Source of the DNA: an uncultured Clostridia bacterium
GTDB taxonomy: Bacteria; Bacillota; Clostridia; Oscillospirales; Acutalibacteraceae
Reading direction: 5' to 3'
DNA length: 25,347 nucleotides
Assembly: GCA_937898195.1 (NCBI GenBank)
Contig: CALEJD010000012.1
Location: 1-25,347, forward strand
Part shown: positions 4,615 through 11,968 of the stretch, in pieces
Layout of the letters: the number at the start of each line of letters is the position of its first letter
Numbering within the stretch: the stretch's first letter is position 1
Program-made: the position numbers and the translations under genes
Notes under the pieces: generated by a model
The model's input: only the letters and a program-made list of their open reading frames with translations
Told to the model about the DNA's origin: nothing
The model's database searches: none

Positions 4615-5868
4615 ATGAAAAAACGAATTAAAATAGTTGTTTCATTAGTGTTGGTGATTATTATGGCAATAGGATTTTTAGCACCTTTATTAAGACCTGA
4701 ATACAGCGGAGTAAACTATAGTCCCGCAAATAGTCAGAACCAAACGGACAAAACAATTAAGTTTGATTTAAACGGAAAACTCAAAATTCTGCATATTACT
4801 GACACTCATTTGAATCTCAATCATAACTTTGACCCTACAATATGGTTAGTTGAAAGAGCTTGTGACACGGAAAAACCTGATATAGTTATGATTACAGGCG
4901 ATAATGTTGTGAATTGCGACAATGCAGAAGATACAAAGAAAATGATTAACGCATTGATGAATATTTTTGATGAGAGAAATATTCCCGTTGCAGTAACCTT
5001 TGGCAATCACGATTCAGAACAGGGTGCAATGTCACGAGAAGAGCTTATGGCATATTACAACACATTTTCTTGCTCGGTTTCAGTTGATGATGGCGAAGCA
5101 CTTTCAGGTTGTGGCACATACAATATTCCCGTGCTTTCATCTGATGGCGAAAAAGTGAAATTTAATCTTTGGGTTTTCGATTCAGGTGATTATGATGAAC
5201 AGGGAAGATACAGTTGCGTTAAGCCCGACCAAATTGACTGGTACAAACAGACATCTGATAAACTCAAGGCAGAGAATAACGGTGAATTAGTGAATTCTCT
5301 CGTTTTCCAACATATAATCGTTGGTGAAATCTATGATGTACTCAAAAAGTCAAATTCGTGGAAGCCTTATGCTTTCAAGCATTTATACAACAAAGATGAA
5401 TACTATATGTTTGACCCTGACCGTGTGAATTACGGTACAATAAGAGAATACCCTTGCCCAGGTTATGAAAATTATGGTCAGTTTGATGCTATGGTAGAAA
5501 AAGGCGATGTTCTCGGCATTTTTACAGGTCACGACCACACTAACGCCTTTGCAGTTGAGCATAAAGGGATTGATATTGTCAATTCCTTGAGCACTCGTTA
5601 CATAGGACTTGCTCATTCCACACAATGTGGCTACCGTGTAATTGAGATTGACGAAAATGATACTTCAACTTATGAAACAAGAGTAGCCCGTATTTATGAT
5701 ATGTTCAATTCTGAAGTTGTAAAAGAAGAAAAGCAAAACGGGGATAAATTCACATACACAATGGCTCGTGAGTTTGCATTTAAAGGCAAAATTCAAAAAA
5801 CTGCAAGTGAAATTTATCGTAAAATTGCAGAAACATTTACAGATAGACAAGTAACGTATCCCGATTAA
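4615..5868 (+). CDS. Exported or membrane-anchored calcineurin-like metallophosphoesterase
   Basis: The 417-residue protein begins with KKRIK and a hydrophobic segment (7-25), a signal anchor or signal peptide. The metallophosphoesterase core follows with all motifs: DTH (63-65), GDN (95-97), GNHD (130-133), QHI (H233) and GHDH (305-308). These residues bind two metal ions and cleave phosphate esters. The layout, with a long insert between GNHD and the H233 motif, resembles the Dcr2/purple-acid-phosphatase-like group found in Firmicutes, which acts outside the cell. The substrate is unknown. GGAG (4603-4606) sits eight bases before the ATG. Middle gene of a three-gene operon, with the rhodanese lipoprotein only 15 bases downstream. 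Confidence 0.92.
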   Translation: MKKRIKIVVSLVLVIIMAIGFLAPLLRPEYSGVNYSPANSQNQTDKTIKFDLNGKLKILHITDTHLNLNHNFDPTIWLVERACDTEKPDIVMITGDNVVNCDNAEDTKKMINALMNIFDERNIPVAVTFGNHDSEQGAMSREELMAYYNTFSCSVSVDDGEALSGCGTYNIPVLSSDGEKVKFNLWVFDSGDYDEQGRYSCVKPDQIDWYKQTSDKLKAENNGELVNSLVFQHIIVGEIYDVLKKSNSWKPYAFKHLYNKDEYYMFDPDRVNYGTIREYPCPGYENYGQFDAMVEKGDVLGIFTGHDHTNAFAVEHKGIDIVNSLSTRYIGLAHSTQCGYRVIEIDENDTSTYETRVARIYDMFNSEVVKEEKQNGDKFTYTMAREFAFKGKIQKTASEIYRKIAETFTDRQVTYPD

Positions 5869-5883
5869 AACAGAGGTTATACT

Positions 5884-6282
5884 ATGAAAAAAGGATTGAT
5901 TTTTGTGCTTATAATTTCATTGTCACTTTTCGGACTTACTGCTTGTGGGGGAGAGAGCAAAACTCCAACTCCACAGTATGAGCAGATTTCAGCCGAAAAA
6001 GCAAAAGAATTGATGGACAGCGAAAAAGATTATATTATTCTCGATGCTCGAACACAGGAAGAATTTGACGAAGGACATATTGACGGCGCAATTTTAATTC
6101 CCGAATATGAAGTGTCAACCCGAGCAGAAAAAGAATTGCCCAATAAAGACCAACTGATTTTAGTTTATTGCCGAAGTGGTCGCCGAAGCAAAATCGCAGC
6201 TCAAGCCCTTGTGGATTTAGGCTACACCAATGTCAAAGAATTTGGTGGCATAATCGACTGGCCTTACGAAATAGCGAAATAA
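5884..6282 (+). CDS. Rhodanese-domain lipoprotein
   Basis: The 132-residue protein has a lipoprotein signal peptide with lipobox LTAC (lipidated Cys21) and a single rhodanese domain (about 33-130): YIILDARTQEEFDEGHIDGA, then the active loop CRSGRRS (Cys96-Ser102) and a closing EFGGIIDWPYE. Rhodaneses carry sulfur as a persulfide on the active Cys. Tethered outside the membrane it may handle sulfur compounds or thiol redox at the surface. It ends the CPBP operon and is followed eight bases later by a strong terminator. Family and location are confident; the sulfur donor and acceptor are unknown. Confidence 0.94.
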   Translation: MKKGLIFVLIISLSLFGLTACGGESKTPTPQYEQISAEKAKELMDSEKDYIILDARTQEEFDEGHIDGAILIPEYEVSTRAEKELPNKDQLILVYCRSGRRSKIAAQALVDLGYTNVKEFGGIIDWPYEIAK

Positions 6283-6289
6283 ACAAAAT

Positions 6290-6315
6290 GCCTTGGATTA
6301 TTCCAAGGCGTTTTT
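6290..6315. terminator. Bidirectional intrinsic terminator
   Basis: GCCTTGGA (6290-6297) pairs with TCCAAGGC (6302-6309) around a four-base loop, followed by five T (6311-6315). It separates the rightward rhodanese gene from the leftward DUF3892 gene, whose stop codon starts three bases beyond. Confidence 0.9.
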
Positions 6316-6317
6316 CT

Positions 6318-6623
6318 CTATTCTTTTGTGACTGCAGGCAAATTTCCAAGATTATCGTTTTCTTTACCATTGGGGATTGATTTAAGGTATTCGTCATCTC
6401 CACGGTGGGCAATTCCAACACCTGAAATCTCACCTTGTTTTGCCATTTGAACTGCTTGTGGCTTTTCAACTATTGTGTTGTCAGAAAGTTGATATCCTGT
6501 TACTCGTCCGTTTTCTTTAACAAGCCCAGTGATGCGTTTTGCATTATCTTTTGCTTCTGGAATCTGGTCAAGTGTGTTTTTAACAAGTTCATTGCCGTTT
6601 ATGTTATTTGTATTATCGTTCAT
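6318..6623 (-). CDS. DUF3892-family protein
   Basis: The 101-residue product has an Asn-rich start (MNDNTNNINGNELVKN) and then the DUF3892 core (about 29-90): ITGLVKENGRVTGYQLSDNT, VEKPQAVQMAKQGEISGVGI and EYLKSIPNG. The core looks like two short repeats of a strand-rich fold. No signal peptide. The start is ATG 6623-6621, with AAAGGAG seven bases upstream. A longer frame starting at 6665 has no ribosome site and was rejected. The family is widespread in Firmicutes with no known function. It is divergent from the sulfatase operon, with a palindrome between them. I could not pick a convincing -10/-35 pair for this gene. Confidence 0.88.
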   Translation of the reverse strand: MNDNTNNINGNELVKNTLDQIPEAKDNAKRITGLVKENGRVTGYQLSDNTIVEKPQAVQMAKQGEISGVGIAHRGDDEYLKSIPNGKENDNLGNLPAVTKE

Positions 6624-6659
6624 ATTAACACTCCTTTTCAGTATTTTGTGAATTAGCAA

Positions 6660-6686
6660 AATCAATATTCAATAAAAATATTGATT
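6660..6686. promoter_or_regulatory. 10-bp inverted repeat over the sulfatase -35 box: operator candidate
   Basis: AATCAATATT (6660-6669) and AATATTGATT (6677-6686) are perfect reverse complements with a seven-base spacer. The right arm ends in the -35 hexamer TTGATT of the sulfatase promoter. The spacing of arm centres (17 bases) is a bit under two helical turns. The site also lies upstream of the divergent DUF3892 gene, so one protein could control both. No regulator gene is adjacent. Confidence 0.6.
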
Positions 6687-6709
6687 GGTAAAATAAGGAA
6701 TGATATAAT
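6681..6709 (+). promoter_or_regulatory. Sigma-A promoter of the sulfatase operon
   Basis: TTGATT (6681-6686) and perfect TATAAT (6704-6709) are separated by 17 bases, and TGA directly before the -10 makes an extended -10 element. The start would be near 6716, about 26 bases before the sulfatase ATG. Confidence 0.85.
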
Positions 6710-6741
6710 TAAACTAAACAAAGGTAAAAGGTGGGGGTTTG

Positions 6742-8148
6742 ATGCCGAAAAAACCAAATGTTATTTTTATTGTTACTGATGACCAGCGCTTTGACACAAT
6801 TCACGCGTTGGGTAACAATGAAATCATCACACCAAATCTTGATAAACTTGTAGCTCGTGGCACATCATTTGTCCGTGCACATATCGCAGGTGGCACTTGT
6901 GGTGCGGTTTGTATGCCAAGCCGTGCAATGATAATGTCAGGACGAAATCCATTTCACCTTGAAGAATTGGGTGGCAATATTCCCGAATCTCACAAAACCC
7001 TTGCAGAAACCTTTAAGAATAACGGTTATGAAACTATTGGTATGGGCAAATGGCATAACGGTTGCCCTGCTTATGCACGAAGCTTCACTCAAGGCGCTAA
7101 AATCTTTTTTGGCGGTATGTGGGACCATTGGAATGTGCCCACTTGTCGTTATGACCCAACAGGTGAATATGATAATGTTATAAACTTTGTAGTAGATTTT
7201 TATAACGATAATCATCCACAACAGCAACATTGCGACGAGTTTGTACCGGGTGTTCATTCAAGTACACTGCTTACGGATACTGCCATTGAAATGCTCAATA
7301 AAAATGTGGGTGGAGAGAAACCATTCTTTATGTATCTCGCGTTTTTAGCGCCCCACGACCCTCGCACAATGCCTGACGAATTCCGTCAAATGTATAGCGA
7401 AGATAAAATCACTTTGCCCGTGAATTTTCAAGAGATTATTGATACAAATTATCCTTTGATGGTGCATCGTGACGAGCATCTTGCAGCTTACCCGAGAGAT
7501 GAAAAAGAAATAAAATGCCATATCGCAGAATATTTTGCAATGATAACTCATCTTGATTACGAAATCGGCAGATTACTTGACGCCTTGCACGAATTAGGCG
7601 AAGAAGATAACACAATAATTGTATTCACAGGGGATAACGGTCTTGCTGTCGGTCAACACGGTTGGCTTGGCAAAGAAGATATTTATGAGCACGGCGTGAG
7701 AATTCCACTCATTATGGCAGGGCCTGGAATTGCAAAAAATACCCGAAACGATGCCTATGTATATCTTTATGATGTGTTCCCAACCCTTTGCGAAAAAGTG
7801 GGAATAGAAATTCCAAAGTCAGTTGACGGAAAAAGTTTTGCACATCTTCTTGACGGTAAACACGGGGATACTTTCCGTGACGAATTATATCTTATTTTTG
7901 ATAAGTTTGTCCGTGGTGTAAAAGACCAAAATTATAAACTCATTGAATACCGCAACGGCGATAGTGAAGAAGATAAATGGACATTCCTTTATGATATAAA
8001 AAATGACCCTTGGGAAACTCAAAATCTTGCAAATCTTGATGAATATAAAGAGAAGGTCAATGAAATGCGAGAAAAATTAATAAAGCATCGTGACGAATGG
8101 GAAGAACAGTTACACCCTTGGGGCGTTGACTTCTGGCCAAGATTTTAA
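6742..8148 (+). CDS. Cytosolic Cys-type sulfatase
   Basis: The 468-residue protein is a full-length sulfatase of the alkaline-phosphatase superfamily. Motifs: metal-binding TDDQR (12-16), the modification site CMPSR (Cys57-Arg61), GKWH, a FLAPHDPR segment and FTGDNGLAVGQHGWLGKEDI, ending in a typical arylsulfatase-type C-terminal subdomain. The catalytic Cys57 must be turned into formylglycine, in anaerobes by a radical-SAM maturase, which is not in this window. There is no signal peptide, so it works on imported substrates. The ATG at 6742 follows GGTGGGGG (6730-6737); an in-frame TTG at 6739 is less likely. First gene of the unit ending at 11853. The substrate cannot be named; sulfated sugars are the usual class. 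Confidence 0.93.
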   Translation: MPKKPNVIFIVTDDQRFDTIHALGNNEIITPNLDKLVARGTSFVRAHIAGGTCGAVCMPSRAMIMSGRNPFHLEELGGNIPESHKTLAETFKNNGYETIGMGKWHNGCPAYARSFTQGAKIFFGGMWDHWNVPTCRYDPTGEYDNVINFVVDFYNDNHPQQQHCDEFVPGVHSSTLLTDTAIEMLNKNVGGEKPFFMYLAFLAPHDPRTMPDEFRQMYSEDKITLPVNFQEIIDTNYPLMVHRDEHLAAYPRDEKEIKCHIAEYFAMITHLDYEIGRLLDALHELGEEDNTIIVFTGDNGLAVGQHGWLGKEDIYEHGVRIPLIMAGPGIAKNTRNDAYVYLYDVFPTLCEKVGIEIPKSVDGKSFAHLLDGKHGDTFRDELYLIFDKFVRGVKDQNYKLIEYRNGDSEEDKWTFLYDIKNDPWETQNLANLDEYKEKVNEMREKLIKHRDEWEEQLHPWGVDFWPRF

Positions 8149-8161
8149 AAGGAGAAATATT

Positions 8162-9073
8162 ATGTATAATATAGAATTTGGAAAAAGCGGATTACAAGTG
8201 CCAACCATCGCAGTTGGTTGTATGCGCATTAGTGATATGAACGAAAGTGAAACATCTGCTTTTGTTGATACTGCGCTTAAAAATGGCGCAAACTTCTTTG
8301 ACCACGCTGATATTTATGGCGGTGGCAAAAGTGAAGAGGTTTTTGGCAAAGCAATTAAATCTTTGAATAGAGAAGATTTAATAATTCAAACAAAATGTGG
8401 CATTCGCAAAGGTCAGTTCGACTTTTCTTATGACCATATTGTAAATTCTGTTAACGGCAGTCTTAAAAGACTCGGCACAGAATATATTGACGTCTTGCTT
8501 CTTCACAGACCCGATGCATTAATGGAGCCTGAAGAAGTTGCAAAAGCATTTGATTACCTTAAAAATTCAGGCAAAGTTCGTTATTTTGGTGTGTCAAATC
8601 AAAATCCTTATCAAATGGAACTTTTGCAGAATGCTATGGATATGCCAATCTGTGCAAATCAGTTACAGTTTTCTATTATGCATGCACCAATGATTCAGTC
8701 TGGAATCAATGTGAATATGTATAACGAGTCAGGTGTTAATCGTGACGGTAGTGTACTCGATTATTGCCGACTTAATAAAATCACAATTCAACCTTGGTCA
8801 CCAATGCAATATGGCTTTTTTGAAGGCTGTTTTGTTGATAATCCCAAATTCCCTGAACTTAATAAAGTACTTGAAGACATTGGCAATAAATATGGCGTAT
8901 CAAAAACAACAATGGCTTTTGCGTGGATTCTTCGTCACCCTGCAAAAATGCAACCAGTAACAGGCACAACAAATCTTAATCGTCTTGCAGATTGCTTAAA
9001 GGCAAGCGACATTCAAATCACTCGTGAAGAATGGTATGAAATTTATCGTGCGGCAGGCAATAAATTGCCATAA
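8162..9073 (+). CDS. Aldo/keto reductase (YdhF-like)
   Basis: The 303-residue product has the aldo/keto reductase barrel with the full catalytic tetrad: Asp47 and Tyr52 in FFDHADIYG, Lys78 in IIQTKCGI and His115 in LLLHRPD. Cofactor-end motifs follow (FGVSNQNPYQM, QPWSPM and a C-terminal PVTGTTNLNRL). It resembles the E. coli YdhF group, which reduces carbonyls with NADPH; the substrate is unknown. The start is the ATG at 8162 with AAAAGGAG seven bases upstream, overlapping the sulfatase stop. Longer in-frame versions start inside the sulfatase gene and were rejected. It may reduce or oxidise a sugar freed by the sulfatase; this is inference from position only. Confidence 0.93.
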   Translation: MYNIEFGKSGLQVPTIAVGCMRISDMNESETSAFVDTALKNGANFFDHADIYGGGKSEEVFGKAIKSLNREDLIIQTKCGIRKGQFDFSYDHIVNSVNGSLKRLGTEYIDVLLLHRPDALMEPEEVAKAFDYLKNSGKVRYFGVSNQNPYQMELLQNAMDMPICANQLQFSIMHAPMIQSGINVNMYNESGVNRDGSVLDYCRLNKITIQPWSPMQYGFFEGCFVDNPKFPELNKVLEDIGNKYGVSKTTMAFAWILRHPAKMQPVTGTTNLNRLADCLKASDIQITREEWYEIYRAAGNKLP

Positions 9074-9084
9074 AGGAGAAAATT

Positions 9085-9449
9085 ATGAATTACGAAAACG
9101 AAGTCAAAGAAAAATGGGGACAAACTGAACCTATAACGAATACTCTCAAAAAACACAGGGTTATTCAAAAGAAAAGTTCAATTTTTTAACCGATGGAATG
9201 GATAGCCTAATGCAAGAATTTGCAGGGTGTATGAATAATGGGTTTAGTGTTGACTCAACTGATGCTCAAAACCTTGTGAAGAAATTACAAAGTTATATAA
9301 CCGAGAATTTCTATACTTGTACAAATGAAATTCTTTATGGACTCGGTCAAATGTATGTAGCCGACGAAAGATTTAAGAATAATATTGATAAACATTCACG
9401 TGGTACAGCAGAATTTATAAGCAAAGCAACCGAAATTTATTGTAAATAA
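9085..9449 (+). pseudogene. Stand-alone TipAS-domain gene broken by a one-base frameshift
   Basis: The ATG at 9085 has a good ribosome site (AAAGGAG) and reads MNYENEVKEKWGQTE, the expected TipAS opening. From 9132 the family sequence continues in another frame: YNEYSQKTQGYSKEKF, FAGCMNNGF, QSYITENFYTC and LGQMYVADERF, to the stop at 9449. One base is missing near 9130-9131. The first frame stops at 9187-9189, and a TGA at 9126-9128 bounds the second frame on its left. Repaired, it would be about 121 residues. TipAS domains bind thiopeptide-like and other compounds and are usually fused to a MerR DNA-binding domain, absent here. A shortened product from the ATG at 9198 is possible but has no good ribosome site. 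A sequencing error could explain the break. Confidence 0.85.
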
Positions 9450-9461
9450 GTTGGTGAAAAT

Positions 9462-10208
9462 ATGATTTTATATTTCAGCGGTACTGGTAATAGTCACTAT
9501 GTAGCAGAGCAAATTGCAAAAATTACTTCTGATGAAATTATTAGTATCAACGATAAACTTCAAAACAATGATATAAGTGATATTTTGGCGGACGACAGAC
9601 TCATTTTTGTTGTTCCAACTTATGCGTGGAGAATACCAAGAGTTGTCCGTGATTGGATTACTAAAACAAACTTTAAAGGTGCAAAAAACACTTGGTTTGT
9701 AATGACCTGTGGCAGTGAAATTGGTAACGTAGAAAAATATAATAAAAAGCTTTGCAATAAAAAAGGCTTTACTTATATGGGTTCAACTGGAGTAGTAATG
9801 CCTGAAAACTATATCGCTATGTTCGATTCACCAAAAGACGACGAAATAGAAAAAATCTTATCACAAGCAGATAAAGAAATCAAAAATATCACAGATATTC
9901 TTGCTCAAAATAAGCCGTTCCCAACACCACGTAATAATCTGCAAGATAAATTTATGAGTGGCCCTGTGAATATGCTCTTTTACCCAATGTTTGTGAAAGC
10001 GAAAGGTTTTTATGCTGATAACAAATGCACAAACTGTGGTAAATGTGTAAAGGTTTGTCCACTTAATAATATTGAAATCAAAAACGGCAAACCTGTTTGG
10101 AATAACAACTGCACACATTGTATGGCATGTATTTCATATTGTCCTACAAACGCCATTGAATATGGCAAAAAAACAGTTGGCAAACAGAGATACAGATGTG
10201 ACAGATAA
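9462..10208 (+). CDS. EFR1-type protein: flavodoxin-like domain plus two [4Fe-4S] clusters
   Basis: The 248-residue protein has an N-terminal flavodoxin-like domain (1-150) with the phosphate loop FSGTGNSHYVAEQI and VVPTYAWRIPRVVRDWI. A C-terminal bacterial ferredoxin domain (about 185-232) has two CxxCxxCxxxCP motifs (C189/192/195/199 and C217/220/223/227). The layout matches the EFR1 family of anaerobic Firmicutes, which carries electrons between flavin and iron-sulfur centres; physiological partners are largely unknown. Only a weak ribosome site (GGTGAA, three bases from the ATG) is seen, so translation may depend on coupling with the broken TipAS gene 12 bases upstream. It may supply reducing power to a neighbouring enzyme; this is inference. 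Confidence 0.92.
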   Translation: MILYFSGTGNSHYVAEQIAKITSDEIISINDKLQNNDISDILADDRLIFVVPTYAWRIPRVVRDWITKTNFKGAKNTWFVMTCGSEIGNVEKYNKKLCNKKGFTYMGSTGVVMPENYIAMFDSPKDDEIEKILSQADKEIKNITDILAQNKPFPTPRNNLQDKFMSGPVNMLFYPMFVKAKGFYADNKCTNCGKCVKVCPLNNIEIKNGKPVWNNNCTHCMACISYCPTNAIEYGKKTVGKQRYRCDR

Positions 10209-10219
10209 AGGGTGATTTT

Positions 10220-10891
10220 ATGACAATGAAACTATTTATAAGTGCAATCCTTAAATTTTCATTAGGTGTTATATTAGTTGGGCTTTTAATCTTTTTGCCT
10301 GCCGGCACATTTGAATGTTTCAACGGTTGGCTCTTTATGGGAATTCTCTTTATCCCAATGTTTTTAGCAGGACTTGTAATGATGGCGAAAAATCCGAAAT
10401 TATTGGAATCCCGTCTTGATGCAAAAGAAAAAGAAGCAGAGCAAAGCCTTGTTGTTAAACTCAGCGGACTTATGTTTCTTGCAGGGTTCATTGTTGCTGG
10501 TCTTGGTGTTCGTTTTGGTTGGTACACCTTGCCAAAACCTGTTGTTATTGCATCTGCAATCATATTTTTAATTGCATACATTCTCTACGCCGAAGTGTTA
10601 AGAGAAAATACATATCTCAGTCGCACAATCGAAGTGCAAGAAGGACAAACAGTTATTGACACAGGACTTTATGGCATTGTCAGACACCCTATGTATAGTG
10701 TAACATTGTTGTTATTCTTATCAATGCCACTTGTATTAGGCTCAGTTTATTCATTCATTATTTTCTTGATATATCCATTCATAATCGCAAAACGAATCAA
10801 GCACGAAGAAGAGTTTTTAGAAAAAGAGTTAGATGGATATAAAGAATATAAACAAAAAGTGAAATATCGTTTAATCCCATTTATCTGGTAA
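10220..10891 (+). CDS. Isoprenylcysteine carboxyl methyltransferase-like membrane protein
   Basis: The 223-residue protein has about five membrane segments and the C-terminal signature of the ICMT/PEMT-like group: VIDTGLYGIVRHPMYSV (145-161) and the closing HEEEFLEKEL, YKEYKQKVKYRLIPF. In eukaryotic relatives this region binds S-adenosylmethionine and methylates prenylated cysteine or phospholipid. Bacterial members mostly lack a proven substrate. AAAGGGTGA lies five bases before the ATG. Fifth in the sulfatase unit, with 11 bases to the gene before and 13 to the one after. Family confident, substrate unknown. Confidence 0.88.
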   Translation: MTMKLFISAILKFSLGVILVGLLIFLPAGTFECFNGWLFMGILFIPMFLAGLVMMAKNPKLLESRLDAKEKEAEQSLVVKLSGLMFLAGFIVAGLGVRFGWYTLPKPVVIASAIIFLIAYILYAEVLRENTYLSRTIEVQEGQTVIDTGLYGIVRHPMYSVTLLLFLSMPLVLGSVYSFIIFLIYPFIIAKRIKHEEEFLEKELDGYKEYKQKVKYRLIPFIW

Positions 10892-10904
10892 AAAAGGTGA
10901 TAAA

Positions 10905-11843
10905 ATGAACAGAAAAATTGACGGAACATTTTTTGAGTTTCATCATCACAATACCTCTGAGAGTAAATATTGGAATCCAGCTATCGACCAATTTACAGGT
11001 GAAAACTGGCGTGAAAAAGTGCGTGAAATTTCAGTACTTGGAATGGAATATATAGTTGTTATGGCAACGGCACTTTATGAAAAATGTTATTTCCAATCAT
11101 CAGTTTTTTCTTTTGCGGATATTCCTTGCAAAGACCCTATTGAAGAATTGCTTTGTGAAGCCGATAAATGCAATGTCAAAGTCTTTTTAGGCAACGGTTT
11201 TTACGGCGACTGGCGAAAAGCAAATCAAAATATCACCAGTAAAGAAATCATTGACCGTTCTTTTCGTGCGATGGAAGAAATCGCAACTCTTTATGCCCAT
11301 CACAAAAGCTTTTATGGTTGGTATTTTCCAGATGAAACCTGCATAATTTTAAGATTTTCAAAAGATTTTATGAATTATGTGAATTTGTGCTCTGCTCGTT
11401 GTCATTTGCTTACCCCTGAAAAGAAAACATTAATTGCACCTTATGGCACAAACCTTGTGAGAGCAAATAATAAGTTTATTCGACAACTGACTGAATTAGA
11501 TGTGGATTTCATTGCATATCAGGATGAAGTTGGTGTTCGAAAAACAAAAGTTGATAAAACCAAACGCCTTTTTGAAAAATTGCGTATTGCTCACGACAAA
11601 GCGGGGCGCTCGGAACTCTGGGCAGATATTGAACTGTTTGATTTTGAGGGATTGGTCTATAAAAGTGCGCTAATCCCAGCACCATTTGAACGAATTCAGA
11701 AGCAAATCGAAAACGTTGCACCCTATGTAGATAAAATTTTAGGCTATCAGTATTTGGGACTTATGAATCCTGCTGATTCAAAAGCCTTTGCAGGTCACGA
11801 AAATTCCACAATTTTATATGAGAAATACAAAAAGACGCTTTAA
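10905..11843 (+). CDS. DUF4434-family TIM-barrel protein (glycosidase-like)
   Basis: The 312-residue protein has the pattern of the DUF4434 family, a TIM-barrel fold related to glycoside hydrolases. It begins with KIDGTFFEF and contains FLGNGFYGDW, an FYGWYFPDE segment, TLIAPYG, DFIAYQDEVGV, SELWADIELFDFEG and a final YQYLGLMNP. Acidic residues at strand ends (PDE, QDE, DIE) are candidate catalytic groups. No signal peptide, so it acts in the cytosol. It ends the sulfatase unit, and its stop codon sits inside the terminator hairpin. Being with a sulfatase supports a sugar-related role, but activity is not shown for the family as far as I know. Confidence 0.85.
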   Translation: MNRKIDGTFFEFHHHNTSESKYWNPAIDQFTGENWREKVREISVLGMEYIVVMATALYEKCYFQSSVFSFADIPCKDPIEELLCEADKCNVKVFLGNGFYGDWRKANQNITSKEIIDRSFRAMEEIATLYAHHKSFYGWYFPDETCIILRFSKDFMNYVNLCSARCHLLTPEKKTLIAPYGTNLVRANNKFIRQLTELDVDFIAYQDEVGVRKTKVDKTKRLFEKLRIAHDKAGRSELWADIELFDFEGLVYKSALIPAPFERIQKQIENVAPYVDKILGYQYLGLMNPADSKAFAGHENSTILYEKYKKTL

Positions 11844-11853
11844 AGCGTCTTTT
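11831..11853 (+). terminator. Terminator of the sulfatase operon
   Basis: AAAGACGC (11831-11838) pairs with GCGTCTTT (11845-11852) around a TTTAAA centre, ending in a short T-run with further T downstream. The DUF4434 stop codon (11841-11843) lies in the loop, so the end of translation and the hairpin overlap. Confidence 0.85.
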
Positions 11854-11909
11854 CTCGTTTTTTGGCAATAATAAAATATAAGTAAATCTTGTCAAATTAT
11901 TAACTTTTC

Positions 11910-11938
11910 TTGTGCAGAGCTTTAAATTATGATAAAAT
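11910..11938 (+). promoter_or_regulatory. Sigma-A promoter of the dipeptidase gene
   Basis: TTGTGC (11910-11915) and TAAAAT (11933-11938) have a 17-base spacer, with TGA before the -10 as an extended element. The start would be near 11945. This places the ATG at 11939 before the transcript and supports the start at 11969. Confidence 0.72.
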
Positions 11939-11968
11939 ATGCATTATTCAAATAACGGAGGAATAAAA

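Noticed and set aside
9182..9189. Run of six T directly before a stop, as a programmed frameshift site in the TipAS gene
   Set aside because: The family sequence already resumes in the second frame at 9132, about 50 bases earlier, so slippage at the T-run would not restore the domain.
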